Source: Thermaerobacter subterraneus DSM 13965
Lineage (GTDB): Bacteria > Bacillota > Sulfobacillia > Thermaerobacterales > Thermaerobacteraceae
Assembly: GCF_000183545.2 (NCBI RefSeq)
Contig: NZ_JH976535.1
Coordinates: 921,890 to 985,889, forward strand
Reading direction: 5' to 3'
DNA length: 64,000 bases
Shown here: positions 9,235 to 17,898 of the stretch, piece by piece
Numbering within the stretch: position 1 is the stretch's first letter
How the letters are laid out: every line of letters starts with the position of its first letter
Notes under the pieces: generated by a model
Databases searched by the model: none
The model's input: only the letters and a program-made list of their open reading frames with translations
Told to the model about the DNA's origin: nothing
Translations under genes and position numbers: made by a program

Positions 9235-9264
9235 ATACATCTGTATCTACAGGTGTATATACAC
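9235..9264. promoter_or_regulatory. Overlapping palindromes, candidate NiaR operator 2
   Basis: ATACATCTGT and ACAGGTGTAT form a 24-bp inverted repeat around ATCT (9235-9258, one mismatched pair). This is overlapped by the perfect 12-bp palindrome GTGTATATACAC (9253-9264). The ACAGGTGT half-site resembles known NiaR boxes of Firmicutes. This A/T-rich island stands out in a GC-rich intergenic region (9020-9473) and could also hold both promoters. Control of both niaX and niaR from here is inference. Confidence 0.7.
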
Positions 9265-9473
9265 AGGGGCAGCGATACAAATCAACAGGCACCTTGGGCG
9301 CGGCCTGGTCGCCGGCCGCAAGGACCACGATGGGGCGACAAGGAAAGCGGGGGCGATCCTGCGAAGGAGAGCACGGGCCGGTTCGTTCCGGCCTGCGTCC
9401 CGGTTCCACCACGGGAGGTTGGCCACGGGAACCGCCCGAACCCCAGGTTCCGCCACTGGCGAAGGAGGGGGCC

Positions 9474-10250
9474 ATGTCGCCGCGGCGCCGCTCGAACGAA
9501 GGGACAGGCGGGCAGGGGCAAGACCAGGCCCCCGGGGGGCACGGACCCCGGCGTACCACGCCCTCCCATGGGCAGGGGGACGGGACCCGGCTGGATCCGC
9601 CGGGGGCCCGCCGGCAGGCTCCGGGGGAACCTACTGATTCCGGGCATGCCGGGCCAGCCGGCTCCCACGCTCCCGCTGCTTTGACGCCTGGGCGCGGGGC
9701 TCCTGGTTTCGAGGGGCTGACCCGGCCGGGTGATGCCGCCCGGCGGCGCCAGGCGATCCTCCAGCTCCTGGCTCGCGCAGAGGAACCCATCCCCGGCCAG
9801 CGGCTGGCCGGGCTGCTGGGCGTCACGCGGGCCGTGATCGTCCATGATGTCGCGTTGCTGCGGGCCCAGGGGGAGCCCATCCTGGCCACCCCCGCCGGAT
9901 ATGTCCTGAACCGGCCTCCGGCCCGCTTCACCTGGCAGGTGGCCGTCGAGCACGGCCCCGAGCTGCAGACCATCCGCCGGGAGCTTTACGCCATGGTGGA
10001 CCAGGGCGTGACGGTGCGGGACGTCATCGTGGAACACCCGGTCTATGGTGAACTGAGGGGGCTCTTGGACCTGCGCTCGCGGCACGACGTCGACCGGTTC
10101 TGCCGGCAGATGGCTGCCACCGGGGCCGAGCCCCTGCTCACCTTGACGGGCGGCCCGCACCTCCACACCCTGGAGGCCGACGACCCTACCGCCCGTGCCC
10201 GGGTGGAACAGGCCCTGCGCGAGCTGGGTTTTCTGCTTGACAAGGAGTAA
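9474..10250 (+). CDS. niaR: Niacin-responsive transcriptional repressor NiaR (HTH-3H)
   Basis: This 258-residue DNA-binding regulator represses NAD-precursor uptake or synthesis genes when niacin is bound. The ATG at 9474 follows AAGGAGGG. About 80 Gly/Pro/Arg-rich, probably disordered residues precede an HTH_11 winged helix (RRQAILQLLARAEEPI...LLGVTRAVIVHDVALLR). A 3H ligand domain with its spaced histidines follows (VEHGPE, VIVEHPVYGEL, GGPHLHTLE). Family members usually lack the long N-terminal extension. It is divergent from niaX, and the palindromes at 9205-9264 lie between the two. Confidence 0.9.
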   Translation: MSPRRRSNEGTGGQGQDQAPGGHGPRRTTPSHGQGDGTRLDPPGARRQAPGEPTDSGHAGPAGSHAPAALTPGRGAPGFEGLTRPGDAARRRQAILQLLARAEEPIPGQRLAGLLGVTRAVIVHDVALLRAQGEPILATPAGYVLNRPPARFTWQVAVEHGPELQTIRRELYAMVDQGVTVRDVIVEHPVYGELRGLLDLRSRHDVDRFCRQMAATGAEPLLTLTGGPHLHTLEADDPTARARVEQALRELGFLLDKE

Positions 10251-10297
10251 GCCCCTGGCGCCGGAGGGGAGCCTGGGGGTCCCGGGAACCCGGGGCG

Positions 10298-10362
10298 CCG
10301 TCCCTGGTGTGGACTGTGGGGGCCCGTCCCTGGCGTGGACCGTGGGCCCGTCCCTGGGGGGA
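10298..10362 (+). repeat. Imperfect direct repeats of about 24 bp
   Basis: Two copies of CCGTCCCTGG-Y-GTGGAC-Y-GTGGG (10298-10320 and 10324-10346) are followed by a truncated third copy starting CCCGTCCCTGG at 10347. Together with the next repeat they occupy most of the 507-nt gap between niaR and the peptidase gene. No gene is seen in this gap. Confidence 0.75.
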
Positions 10363-10393
10363 CCGCCGGTTCTTCCCGCCACGCCCGAACAGC

Positions 10394-10558
10394 GTGCCGG
10401 CCCGCCCCCGCCTGCTCCGCTCGCCCAGCTGTGCCGCCCGGCCCGCCCCCGCCTGCTCCGCCCGCCCACCTGTGCCGCCCGAACGCCCCGCCTGCCCCGC
10501 CCACCCCCCTGTGCCGCCCGGCCCGCCCGCCCCGCGTGCTCCGCCCGCCCCACGGCCT
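10394..10558 (+). repeat. Degenerate minisatellite of about 40-bp units
   Basis: Four pyrimidine-rich units begin GTGCCGSCC at 10394, 10431, 10472 and 10511 and share CCGCCTGCTCCGCYCGCCC-type cores. The unit lengths are 37, 41, 39 and 48 nt. The strand is almost free of A. Open frames across it are compositional artefacts. Confidence 0.75.
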
Positions 10559-10757
10559 GTCCGACCCCTTCTGCCCCGTCCACCGGACCCGCCCGCCCCT
10601 GGGCTTGCACCCGATCCTGCCGGCGCGACCGCCCTTCTGCTGTGCACAAAGCCTATCCCGCCCGCGAATCCCTAAGTGAATCCCCAGGGGATGGCAGGAA
10701 TCGCCGCCCGTCAGGGCCGGAACCCGGGCCGGTCCGGGCGGGGGAGGAGGGGACTGC

Positions 10758-13700
10758 ATGTCCAAGCGGCAACGGCGGGCCGCGCTGGCCTGCCTGGTGA
10801 CGGCCGCTCTCATCGCCCTCTCGTTCCTTACGGCACCCGCCCAGGCCTTTCAGGGGCTCGATGCGCGGGCGCATGGGGACGAACGGGCGGCGGCCCTGGA
10901 ACCGTCCCTCGACATCCGGGACGACCTGCAGGCCCTGGACCTGCGGGAGCGGACCCGGGAGGCGGCGGCACAGCTGGCTGCCGAGGTCGGCGGCGGCCTG
11001 CGCATCCGGTGGAACCCCTTCTACAAGACCCCGTCCCTGATCACCCGCAGCCAAGGCTACCTGACGGGGCCGGCCGAGGGCCAGGCGGTAGACATCGCCC
11101 GGCGGTGGCTGCGGGAGCATAAGGACCTCTTCGGCTGAACGGACCAGGTGGTCGACGGGCTGAAGGTGGTCCGGGACTACGCCCTGCCCGGCACGGGCCT
11201 GCGCCCGGTCACCTTCCAGCAGACCTTCGGCGGGATCGAGACGGCCGCGGGCGGTCGCATCATCGTGGCCGTCAACCGGGAGGGGCGGATCCTGTCGGTG
11301 GCGGCCAGCGCCCAGCCGGCGGCGCCCGTCAAGGGCGGGTTCGACCTCAGCGTGACCGAGGCCCTGGAGAAGGTGGTGGGCGCCCTGGCGCCGGCGGTGG
11401 ACTACGTGCCCGAGGTGACCGGCACCCGCGCCGGCTGGACCGTCCTCGCGCAGGGGCCCTTCGCCACCGTGCAGTACGCGCGCAAGGCCCTCTTCCCCAT
11501 GGGGAAGGAGCTGCGGCCTGCCTGGCGGATCCTGTTCATCCCCAAACTCACCGAAGGTTACGAGGTCCTGGTCGACGCCACCAGCGGCCAGATCCTGTAC
11601 CGCCGCCCCCTGGTGAACTTCAGCGGGCCCGAGGGGCTGGTGTTTGAGAACTACCCCGGGGCGCCGGCGGGGGGGAGCCAGGTGGTGAAGTCCTTCGCCG
11701 GGGATCCCAGCGCCTCGCCCAGGGGCTGGGTAGGGGTGCTACCCGGTGTCAGCGGTCCGACCACCTTCGGCAACAACGCCGACACCTTCGCCAACTGGAG
11801 CAACTTCCTGGTGCCGGAAGGCCCCGGGCTCGTTCGTCCGGTGAACCTGCTCTCCCACTTCAACTATGCCTTCACGGACCAGTGGGGTCGCACCCAGTGC
11901 CAGGCGACGCCACCCTCCTACGCCGAAGACGTGGAGGCCGCGGTGACCAACCTCTTCTACCACCACAACCTGTTCCATGACCACCTCTACAAGCTGGGGT
12001 GGACGGAGCCGGCCGGCAATATGCAGCTCGACAACTTCGGCAAGGGCGGCCAGGGCGGCGACCCGATCCTCGGCCTGGCCCAGGCGGGGGCGCTGACCGG
12101 CGGCGAGCCGCTCTACACCGGCCGGGACAACGCCTACATGCTGACGCTGCCCGACGGCTTGCCCTCCTGGAGCGGCATGTTCCTCTGGGAGCCCATTCCG
12201 GGGGCCTTTGAGGGCCGGTGCGCCGACGGCGATTTCGACGCCGGAGTGATCTACCACGAGTACAGCCACGCCCTGTCGAACCGGCTGGTGGCCGGCGGCG
12301 AGGCCCTCAACAGCCACCAGGCGGGGTCCATGGGCGAAGCCTGGGGCGACTGGTACGGCATGTCCTACCTGATCGCCCGGGGGCTGCAGGACCGGCCCAT
12401 CGTCGGCCAGTACGTCACCGGCAACAGCAAGACGGGCATCCGCAACTACGCCCTGGATCAGAGCCCCCTGGGCTTCGGCGACATCGGCTATGACATCACG
12501 GGGCCGGAGGTCCACGCCGACGGCGAGATCTGGGCCGTCATCCTGTGGGACGTGTGGAAGGCTCTGGTGGGCAAGTACGGCAAGGCACAGGGCGCTCGGA
12601 TCGCCGAGCAGCTGGTGACCGATGCCATGCCCATCTCGCCGCCCGATCCCAGCATGATCGACATGCGGGATGCCATCCTCACGGCCGACGTGGACCGCTA
12701 CCACGGCGACCACTTCGATTTGCTCTGGACCGCTTTCGCCCGCCGCGGCCTGGGGGCCGGAGCCGTGAGCAACACCGGCGACGACACCGACCCCCACCCG
12801 GCCTTCGACCACCTGGCCAAAGCCCGCAACGGCCGGCTGGTGGGGACGGTGGTCAACGCCACCACCGGGAAGCCCATCGACGGCGCCCGGGTGATCATCG
12901 GCGAGTACGAGGCGCGGGTGAGCCCGGCGGCGGTGACAGGAGCCAAAGGCGGCTTTGCCCTCGACATGGTGGACGGTGCCTACACCGTGACCATCCAGGC
13001 GCGGGGCTTCGGGGCCCGGACCTTCCGCAACATCAAGGTCGCCGCGGGCCGGACCACCTCCCTGCGCTTCAGCCTCCAGCCCAACTACGCCTCGGCGGCC
13101 AACGGGGCCAAGGTGATCCAGGTCAGCCGTCTGGGCGAGGACGCCACCCTGCCGGCCAAGAACGCCCTGGACGACACCGAGGCGACGGTCTGGGCCACGG
13201 CCGTCAACGACCAGGGCTATGACGGCGAGTGGATCGTGGTCGACCTGGCCGGTGATCGGCCCGTGCCCATCACGGCGGTCCAGGTCAGCGCCTTCAAGGA
13301 CATCGCCAAGGCGCGCTTCGCGGCCCTGAAGGACTTCACCCTGCAGGTGTCCACCGACGGGGTGGTGTGGAAGACCATCCTCCAGGGCAGCTTCCCCACG
13401 GAGAAGCCGCGTCCCGTGGCGCCCGCCCTGCACTACAAGCTCTGGACGCTGAGCCAGCCGGTGCAGGCGGCCTACATCCGGTTCTTTGCCGACAGCGCCC
13501 AGGACAACAGCCTGGGATACGCCCAGGTCGCGGAGATCCAGGTCTTCGGCGGGGACCGGGCCACGGCGGTCGAACCGGCGCCGCTGCCCAAGGAAGACCC
13601 GATCGTCGAGGAGGGGACGGTCCAGGTGGGCAACCCCACCTCGGACACGGTGGGCGGCGTGACGCAAAACGAGTTCGCCGCCACCTGCAACCCCAACCCC

Positions 13701-13967
13701 TCCAGCCAGGGCCTCGACGGGTGGGTGATGGAGCTGCCCGAGTCCTTCGGTGACGGGACCCATCGCATCACCGCCGCCGGCCCGGGCACGGGGACCTACG
13801 ACTTCGACCTCTATTTCTATGCGGCGAACTGCCAGATGCTGGGCAGCAAGGCGTCGGCCGCCGCCGACGAGTCGGCGGTGATCCCCGGCGGCACCCGGTT
13901 CGTGGTGGCCGCCCTGTGGCTAGGCGCCAGCGTCCCGCTGCGGCTGATCGCCGAACCGTCCCAGTGA
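10758..13967 (+). pseudogene. Secreted M36 (fungalysin-type) metallopeptidase interrupted by an in-frame TGA
   Basis: A single frame encodes about 1,070 residues but is broken by TGA at 11136-11138. The first part (10758-11138) has a signal peptide and the start of an FTP-like propeptide ending REHKDLFG. The second (from GTG 11148) resumes with VVDGLKVVRDYALPG, exactly as an FTP domain would continue, so one codon is affected and the frame is not shifted. The catalytic zinc motif HEYSH (12255-12269) and the downstream GEAWGDWYG glutamate are intact. After these come a carboxypeptidase-regulatory-like fold (GRLVGTVVNATTGKPIDGA), a discoidin-like segment and a C-terminal domain. It is a recent pseudogene, a read-through gene or a sequencing error. 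The second part lacks its own export signal. Confidence 0.85.
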
Positions 13968-14077
13968 GGACGAACCGGCCGCGGCGCCGCGGAATCCGCC
14001 GGCGGCCCCGGCGCCGGCGGGCGGAGCGGGGGACGGCTTCCCCCGAAGGGGAGTGCCAGCGGGCAGTGGAGGAGCGG

Positions 14078-14111
14078 GGCCGGCGGGGCGCCTGCAGGCG
14101 CCCCGCCGGCC
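14078..14111 (+). terminator. 34-bp perfect palindrome, probable terminator
   Basis: GGCCGGCGGGGCGCC-TGCA-GGCGCCCCGCCGGCC is a perfect palindrome followed by CTTTG, about 110 nt after the peptidase stop. It lies between two convergent genes and could stop transcription from both sides. No other feature was seen in 13968-14250. Confidence 0.65.
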
Positions 14112-14250
14112 TTTGCCCGGGCACCGGGACGAGCCCGCCACGGGCCGGGTTCTTCTGGACCTGGGGGCCGGGCGGCCGGCCGACCTTCCCCAGCAGGTGG
14201 CCGCCGGGGTGCTGGATCCCTTCCTGGACCGGGCGCTGGCGGTTCTGCAA

Positions 14251-15612
14251 TCACCGCCGCCAGGGCGATAGGGCCATGCGCCGGTAGGTGTGCCGCCGGC
14301 CGCGGATGGCGATGCCGTAGGCCATGATGTTCTCCGGCAGGGCGATGCCGTGGTAGCCCGCATCCCCCAGATGATGCACGTCGAACCCCGCCGCCTTGGC
14401 CATCAGGGCGATCTGCCGCACGGTCTCCTCGCCGGCCCCCTCCTGGGACGTGCCCACGGTGCTCATGGCCAGGGCGCCGGCGGCGTGGACCGCCTCCACC
14501 CAACGGCGCGCCTGGTCCAGGGTGACTCCCGGCACGGTGGCCGGCGCGGGCAGGGCCACCAGGTCGACCCCGGCCGCCACCAGGTCCTTGACGTCACCCT
14601 CGTCCAGAAAGGGTTCCTGCCCGAACCAGCGGCCGGCGCCGTGCATGCGGCCGGCGGCCAGCAGCAGCCGCTCGGGCGGAAGAACCCGGCGGATGGCCTC
14701 CGCCGGCCGGAGGATGCCTTCCGGGCTGACCCCCGTCTGGGGGTTGCCGGTCAACAGGATCCACTGGGCCCCTTGCTCCACCGCCCGCAGGGCATTCTCC
14801 GGGGTGGCCCGCCGCCCCGGCGGCACCCGGTCGCTGGGCTCCAGGTTGATCCCCACCACCCGGCCGGCCAGCAGGGCCAGGGCGGCCAAGGGGCGTACGA
14901 GGTCGAGCGCCCCGGCACCCGGCACCGCCTGCCCGGCGAGGGCAGGGGCCGCGGGTTGACCCGCGGGTGCGGCGGGTGCGGAGGCGGCCGGCAAGGCGGC
15001 ACCACGACCGGTCTCGGTAGACGCGGCAGAGGCCGGAGCATGACCGGGCGCGGTGGTCGCCACCCCGGCTGGCATGGTGCCGGGCGCGACGGCCGGGGCC
15101 CCGGCTGCCGCCTGGGCGCGCCCGGTCAAGGCCGGCGGGGCAGCCGGCAAGGTGGCGGGCTCGCCGGCAACCGCCGCCGGACCCGGCGCGGCCCAGGCGG
15201 GGGCCGCGCCGGCCGGTTCGTCCCAGCCCGGCAGGCCGGCGATCCGGGGCGCCCGCACGTCGTAGACGTTGACCAGCAACAGGTCCGCACCGAAGGCGGC
15301 GGCCAGCTCGCCGTTGGTCACGCCGTCCACCAGGGGCGCGGCCACGGCCACCACCTCGGCGGCCAGAACCCGGCCCTCGCTGGCGGCGATGGCCTGCCGC
15401 AGGGCCGTGCCCCGCAGGCGCACCAGCTCGGCCGGTACCAACTCCAGCAGCCGCCCTGCGGGCCGGCCCTCCGGCGCCGGCGGCACGGCAGCCTGTACGG
15501 CGGCAGCCTGCACGATCTCTTGCGGTGCCCCCGTGGCACGCGGCTGCGGGGATCCAGAGGGCTGGGATAGGTTCTCCCCGGCGGGCTCGCCGGGGTGGAA
15601 CGGGACGTTCAC
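14251..15612 (-). CDS. DUF7916-family TIM-barrel-like protein of the PTS operon
   Basis: I recognise the conserved parts of a family often found beside PTS genes: EGRVLAAEVVAVAAPLVDGVTNGELAAAFGAD, GRVVGINLEPSD, LLTGNPQTGVS, STVGTSQEGAGEETVRQIA, and HHLGDAGYHGIALPENIMAYGIAIRGRRHTYRRMA. The reaction is not known to me. The start is taken as GTG 15612 because AGGAGG lies 7 nt upstream; the frame is open further to 15684. A low-complexity Ala/Pro/Gly insert of about 100 residues (roughly 14935-15230) interrupts the core between GLPGWDEP and the strand LDLVRPLAALALL. It is the last gene of the PTS cluster, 50 nt after the IIA gene. Confidence 0.75.
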   Translation of the reverse strand: MNVPFHPGEPAGENLSQPSGSPQPRATGAPQEIVQAAAVQAAVPPAPEGRPAGRLLELVPAELVRLRGTALRQAIAASEGRVLAAEVVAVAAPLVDGVTNGELAAAFGADLLLVNVYDVRAPRIAGLPGWDEPAGAAPAWAAPGPAAVAGEPATLPAAPPALTGRAQAAAGAPAVAPGTMPAGVATTAPGHAPASAASTETGRGAALPAASAPAAPAGQPAAPALAGQAVPGAGALDLVRPLAALALLAGRVVGINLEPSDRVPPGRRATPENALRAVEQGAQWILLTGNPQTGVSPEGILRPAEAIRRVLPPERLLLAAGRMHGAGRWFGQEPFLDEGDVKDLVAAGVDLVALPAPATVPGVTLDQARRWVEAVHAAGALAMSTVGTSQEGAGEETVRQIALMAKAAGFDVHHLGDAGYHGIALPENIMAYGIAIRGRRHTYRRMALSPWRR

Positions 15613-15662
15613 GGTTCGACCTCCTGGGGTTTCGCCACCTGGCATGGGCCGCTCGCCGGTCC

Positions 15663-16214
15663 TCAGGCGGGCCCGGCGGCCCATACCACCCGGAACAGCA
15701 CGCTCTTCCCCGCCAGCGCGGTGCCCTGGGCCACGGGCGCAACCCGGCCCCCCAGCTCGTCCAGGTTGGTGACCAGGACCGGCGAGAGAGGGGAGCGGGC
15801 TCCTGCCTTGAGGCGCTCCAGGTCGATCCGGATCAGGGGCTGGCCCGCCTCCACCTGCTGTCCCACCGCCACCAGGGCCTCGAAGGCCCCCTCGGCGTGG
15901 GCCGAATCGATCCCCAGGTGGATGAGCAGCTCGACGCCCTCCGGCGTCCGCAGTCCCACGGCATGGCCGGTGGGGAAAAGGGCGGTGACGGTCCCGGCCA
16001 GCGGGGCGATGACGGGGCCCGCCTGCGGGTCCAGGGCCATCCCGTCGCCCACCATCCGCTCGGCGAAGACGGGGTCCGGGACCTCCTCCAGCGGGACGAC
16101 CCGGCCGGTCACCGGTGCGGGCACGGCCAGCTCCCTGCGGTCACCGCCGCCGGCCGGCTCCGCCGCGGCGGCCCCGGCAGGGCCGCCGCGGGCCGGGTTC
16201 GACCGCTCACCCAC
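15663..16214 (-). CDS. PTS IIA component, glucose family
   Basis: This cytoplasmic phosphocarrier (183 residues) passes phosphate from HPr to IIB. The two active-site histidines are visible in FPTGHAVGL (His84) and ELLIHLGID (His99, the phosphorylated one). The family start APVTGRVVPLEEVPDPVFAERMVGDG is intact. About 25 Ala/Gly-rich residues precede the domain. The GTG start at 16214 overlaps the end of the IIB gene by 8 nt, implying translational coupling. Confidence 0.92.
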   Translation of the reverse strand: MGERSNPARGGPAGAAAAEPAGGGDRRELAVPAPVTGRVVPLEEVPDPVFAERMVGDGMALDPQAGPVIAPLAGTVTALFPTGHAVGLRTPEGVELLIHLGIDSAHAEGAFEALVAVGQQVEAGQPLIRIDLERLKAGARSPLSPVLVTNLDELGGRVAPVAQGTALAGKSVLFRVVWAAGPA

Positions 16215-16452
16215 GGCCCAGAAGCTCCTTCATCTCGGCTTCCAGGTGCTCGGCGCTGGTACCGAAGACCACCTGCACGGCGCCGCCCCCCATGCGCACC
16301 ACGCCCATGGCTCCCTGGCGCCGCAGGGCGGCTTCGTCCACCTTCCCCGGATCCGCCAGCACCAGGCGCAGTCGGGTGATGCAGCTGTCCAGCTCCCGGA
16401 TGTTGTCCGGTCCTCCCAGGGCCTCGATGACGGCCCGGGCCTTGTCCGACAT
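16207..16452 (-). CDS. PTS IIB component, glucose/GlcNAc family
   Basis: This 81-residue phosphotransfer protein has the phosphorylated cysteine in LDSCITRLRL (Cys24). The sequence GAMGVVRMGGGAVQVVFG is typical of IIB of the glucose/N-acetylglucosamine family. The ATG at 16452 follows GGGGAGG. In most relatives IIB is fused to IIC or IIA; here it is a free-standing gene between them. Confidence 0.92.
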   Translation of the reverse strand: MSDKARAVIEALGGPDNIRELDSCITRLRLVLADPGKVDEAALRRQGAMGVVRMGGGAVQVVFGTSAEHLEAEMKELLGRG

Positions 16453-16617
16453 CGTTCTCGCCTCCCCGGCTACCAGATGGGGCCGCGCCGTGGAGCCACC
16501 GCGGGCGGGCCCGGCGACGCCGCCCGGGCCCACCCGCTTCGTGGCTCTCTCCGCGCGGGTTGGGACGTGGTCCCGTTCCGGGGCCGGGTCTGCGACGAAC
16601 CCGGCCCCGGTTTCAGA

Positions 16618-17751
16618 CTAACCCTGCGGATTGCTGCGTGTCTCCACCGGCTCCCGGCCGGGCGTGGGCAGGTCCAGCCGCCGGATCAGGAACCGGAACA
16701 GGAAGTAGTAGACCACGCCGAAGACCAGGCCGATGGGGATCAGCAGGGCGGGCTGGGTCGCAATGCCCCAGTTCAGCACGTAGTCGATGAGACCGGCGGA
16801 GAAGGTGAACCCGTGGCGGATCCCCAGCTCGTAGACCAGGGCCATGGAGATGCCCGAGAGCACCGCGTGGGTGATGTACAGCACAGGTGTCAGGAACATG
16901 AAGGCGAACTCCAGCGGTTCGGTGATGCCGGTGACGAAGGAGGTCAGGGCCGCGGAGAGCAGGATGCCCCGGGCCGCCGCCCGGTTCTCCGGCTTCGCCT
17001 CGTGGATCATGGCCAGGGCGACGCCGATCAGACCGAACATCATGATCGGATACCACCCGGCCATGAAGATCCCGGCCGACGGGTCGCCGGCGAAGAACCG
17101 GTGCAGGTCGCCGTGGACCACCTCGCCCGTCTGGGGGTTGGTGAAGTCGCCGAAGACGAACCAGACCAGGCTGTTGATGATGTGGTGCAGGCCGAAGGGC
17201 AGCAAAAGCCGGTTCAGCACCCCGAAGACGAAGACCCCCGCAGCCCCCGCCCCCACGATCCAGTTGCCCAGGGCGTCGATGGCCTGCTGGACGGGGCCCC
17301 AGACGAACCCGAAGACCACGCCCAGGACCAGGGCCCAGAAGGCGGTGACCAGCGGGACGAACCGGCGCCCGCCGAAGAAGCCCAGCCACTCCGGCAGCCG
17401 GATGTTGTGGTAGCGGTTGTACATGGCCGCGGCCAGCGCGCCGGTGAGAATGCCCGCCAGGACGCCCATGTTGAGGTCCTCGTTGATGGTGGTGAGGGTC
17501 TTCTGGAACACCACGTACCCGACCAGAGCCGCCAGTCCGGCCACACCCGCCTGGTTGGCCAGGCCGATGCCGACGCCGATGGCGAACAGCAGGGGCAGGT
17601 TGGAGAAGATGGCATCCCCGGCCTGCGCCATCACCGGAATGTTCAAAAGGTCCGGCTGGCCGAGGCGCAGCAGGATGCCGGCCGCGGGTAGCACCGCCAC
17701 GGGCGCCATCAACGCCCGGCCCACCCGCTGCAATCCCCCCATGACGTTCAT
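16618..17751 (-). CDS. PTS IIC membrane permease, glucose/N-acetylglucosamine family
   Basis: This 377-residue integral membrane sugar permease couples transport to phosphorylation. It has about ten hydrophobic helices. Family landmarks are LMAPVAVLPAAGILLRLG at the N-terminus, the substrate-site motif TGITEPLEFAFMFLTP, and HGFTFSAGLIDYVLNWG near the end. The last is closest in my memory to NagE-type (GlcNAc) permeases, but glucose remains possible. The ATG at 17751 follows GAGGAGGGG. The gene is preceded by a GlcT-type RAT and terminator, so its expression should depend on antitermination. EI and HPr are not in the window. Confidence 0.9.
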   Translation of the reverse strand: MNVMGGLQRVGRALMAPVAVLPAAGILLRLGQPDLLNIPVMAQAGDAIFSNLPLLFAIGVGIGLANQAGVAGLAALVGYVVFQKTLTTINEDLNMGVLAGILTGALAAAMYNRYHNIRLPEWLGFFGGRRFVPLVTAFWALVLGVVFGFVWGPVQQAIDALGNWIVGAGAAGVFVFGVLNRLLLPFGLHHIINSLVWFVFGDFTNPQTGEVVHGDLHRFFAGDPSAGIFMAGWYPIMMFGLIGVALAMIHEAKPENRAAARGILLSAALTSFVTGITEPLEFAFMFLTPVLYITHAVLSGISMALVYELGIRHGFTFSAGLIDYVLNWGIATQPALLIPIGLVFGVVYYFLFRFLIRRLDLPTPGREPVETRSNPQG

Positions 17752-17790
17752 CGCGGACACCCCTCCTCTGAATATGTCCACCTTGCCAGC

Positions 17791-17842
17791 AAAAAACCGG
17801 AGGATGCACGGCCTTGCTGCCGGGCCGCGCACGCCTCCGGTT
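17791..17842 (-). terminator. GlcT-controlled leader terminator of the PTS operon
   Basis: Read on the minus strand, an arm AACCGGAGG...GCGCGGCC pairs with GGCCGTGCAT...CCTCCGGTT and is followed by TTTTT. Its 5' arm shares bases 17839-17842 with the RAT hairpin, so the two structures exclude each other. Confidence 0.88.
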
Positions 17843-17869
17843 CATGCCGGGTCGAACCCGTAACACACC
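17839..17869 (-). promoter_or_regulatory. Ribonucleic antiterminator (RAT) bound by GlcT
   Basis: On the minus strand the 31-nt element contains GTGTTACGGGTTCG followed by CCCGGCATGAAC. This matches the Bacillus ptsG RAT pattern (GTGTTACTGATTCG...CAGGCATGA). It lies between glcT and the IIC gene and overlaps the terminator, the classic arrangement for BglG-family antitermination. Confidence 0.9.
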
Positions 17870-17898
17870 GGGTTTCGATGGTGGTCTAGGCATCGCCT

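Noticed and set aside
9207-9473. Upstream extension of niaR to an earlier start
   Set aside because: It would translate through the operator palindromes, and the ATG at 9474 has an AAGGAGGG site.
10676-11122. Alternative frame across the signal-peptide part of the M36 peptidase
   Set aside because: Low-complexity shadow; the 10758 frame has a signal peptide, a GGAGGAGG site and a propeptide-like domain.
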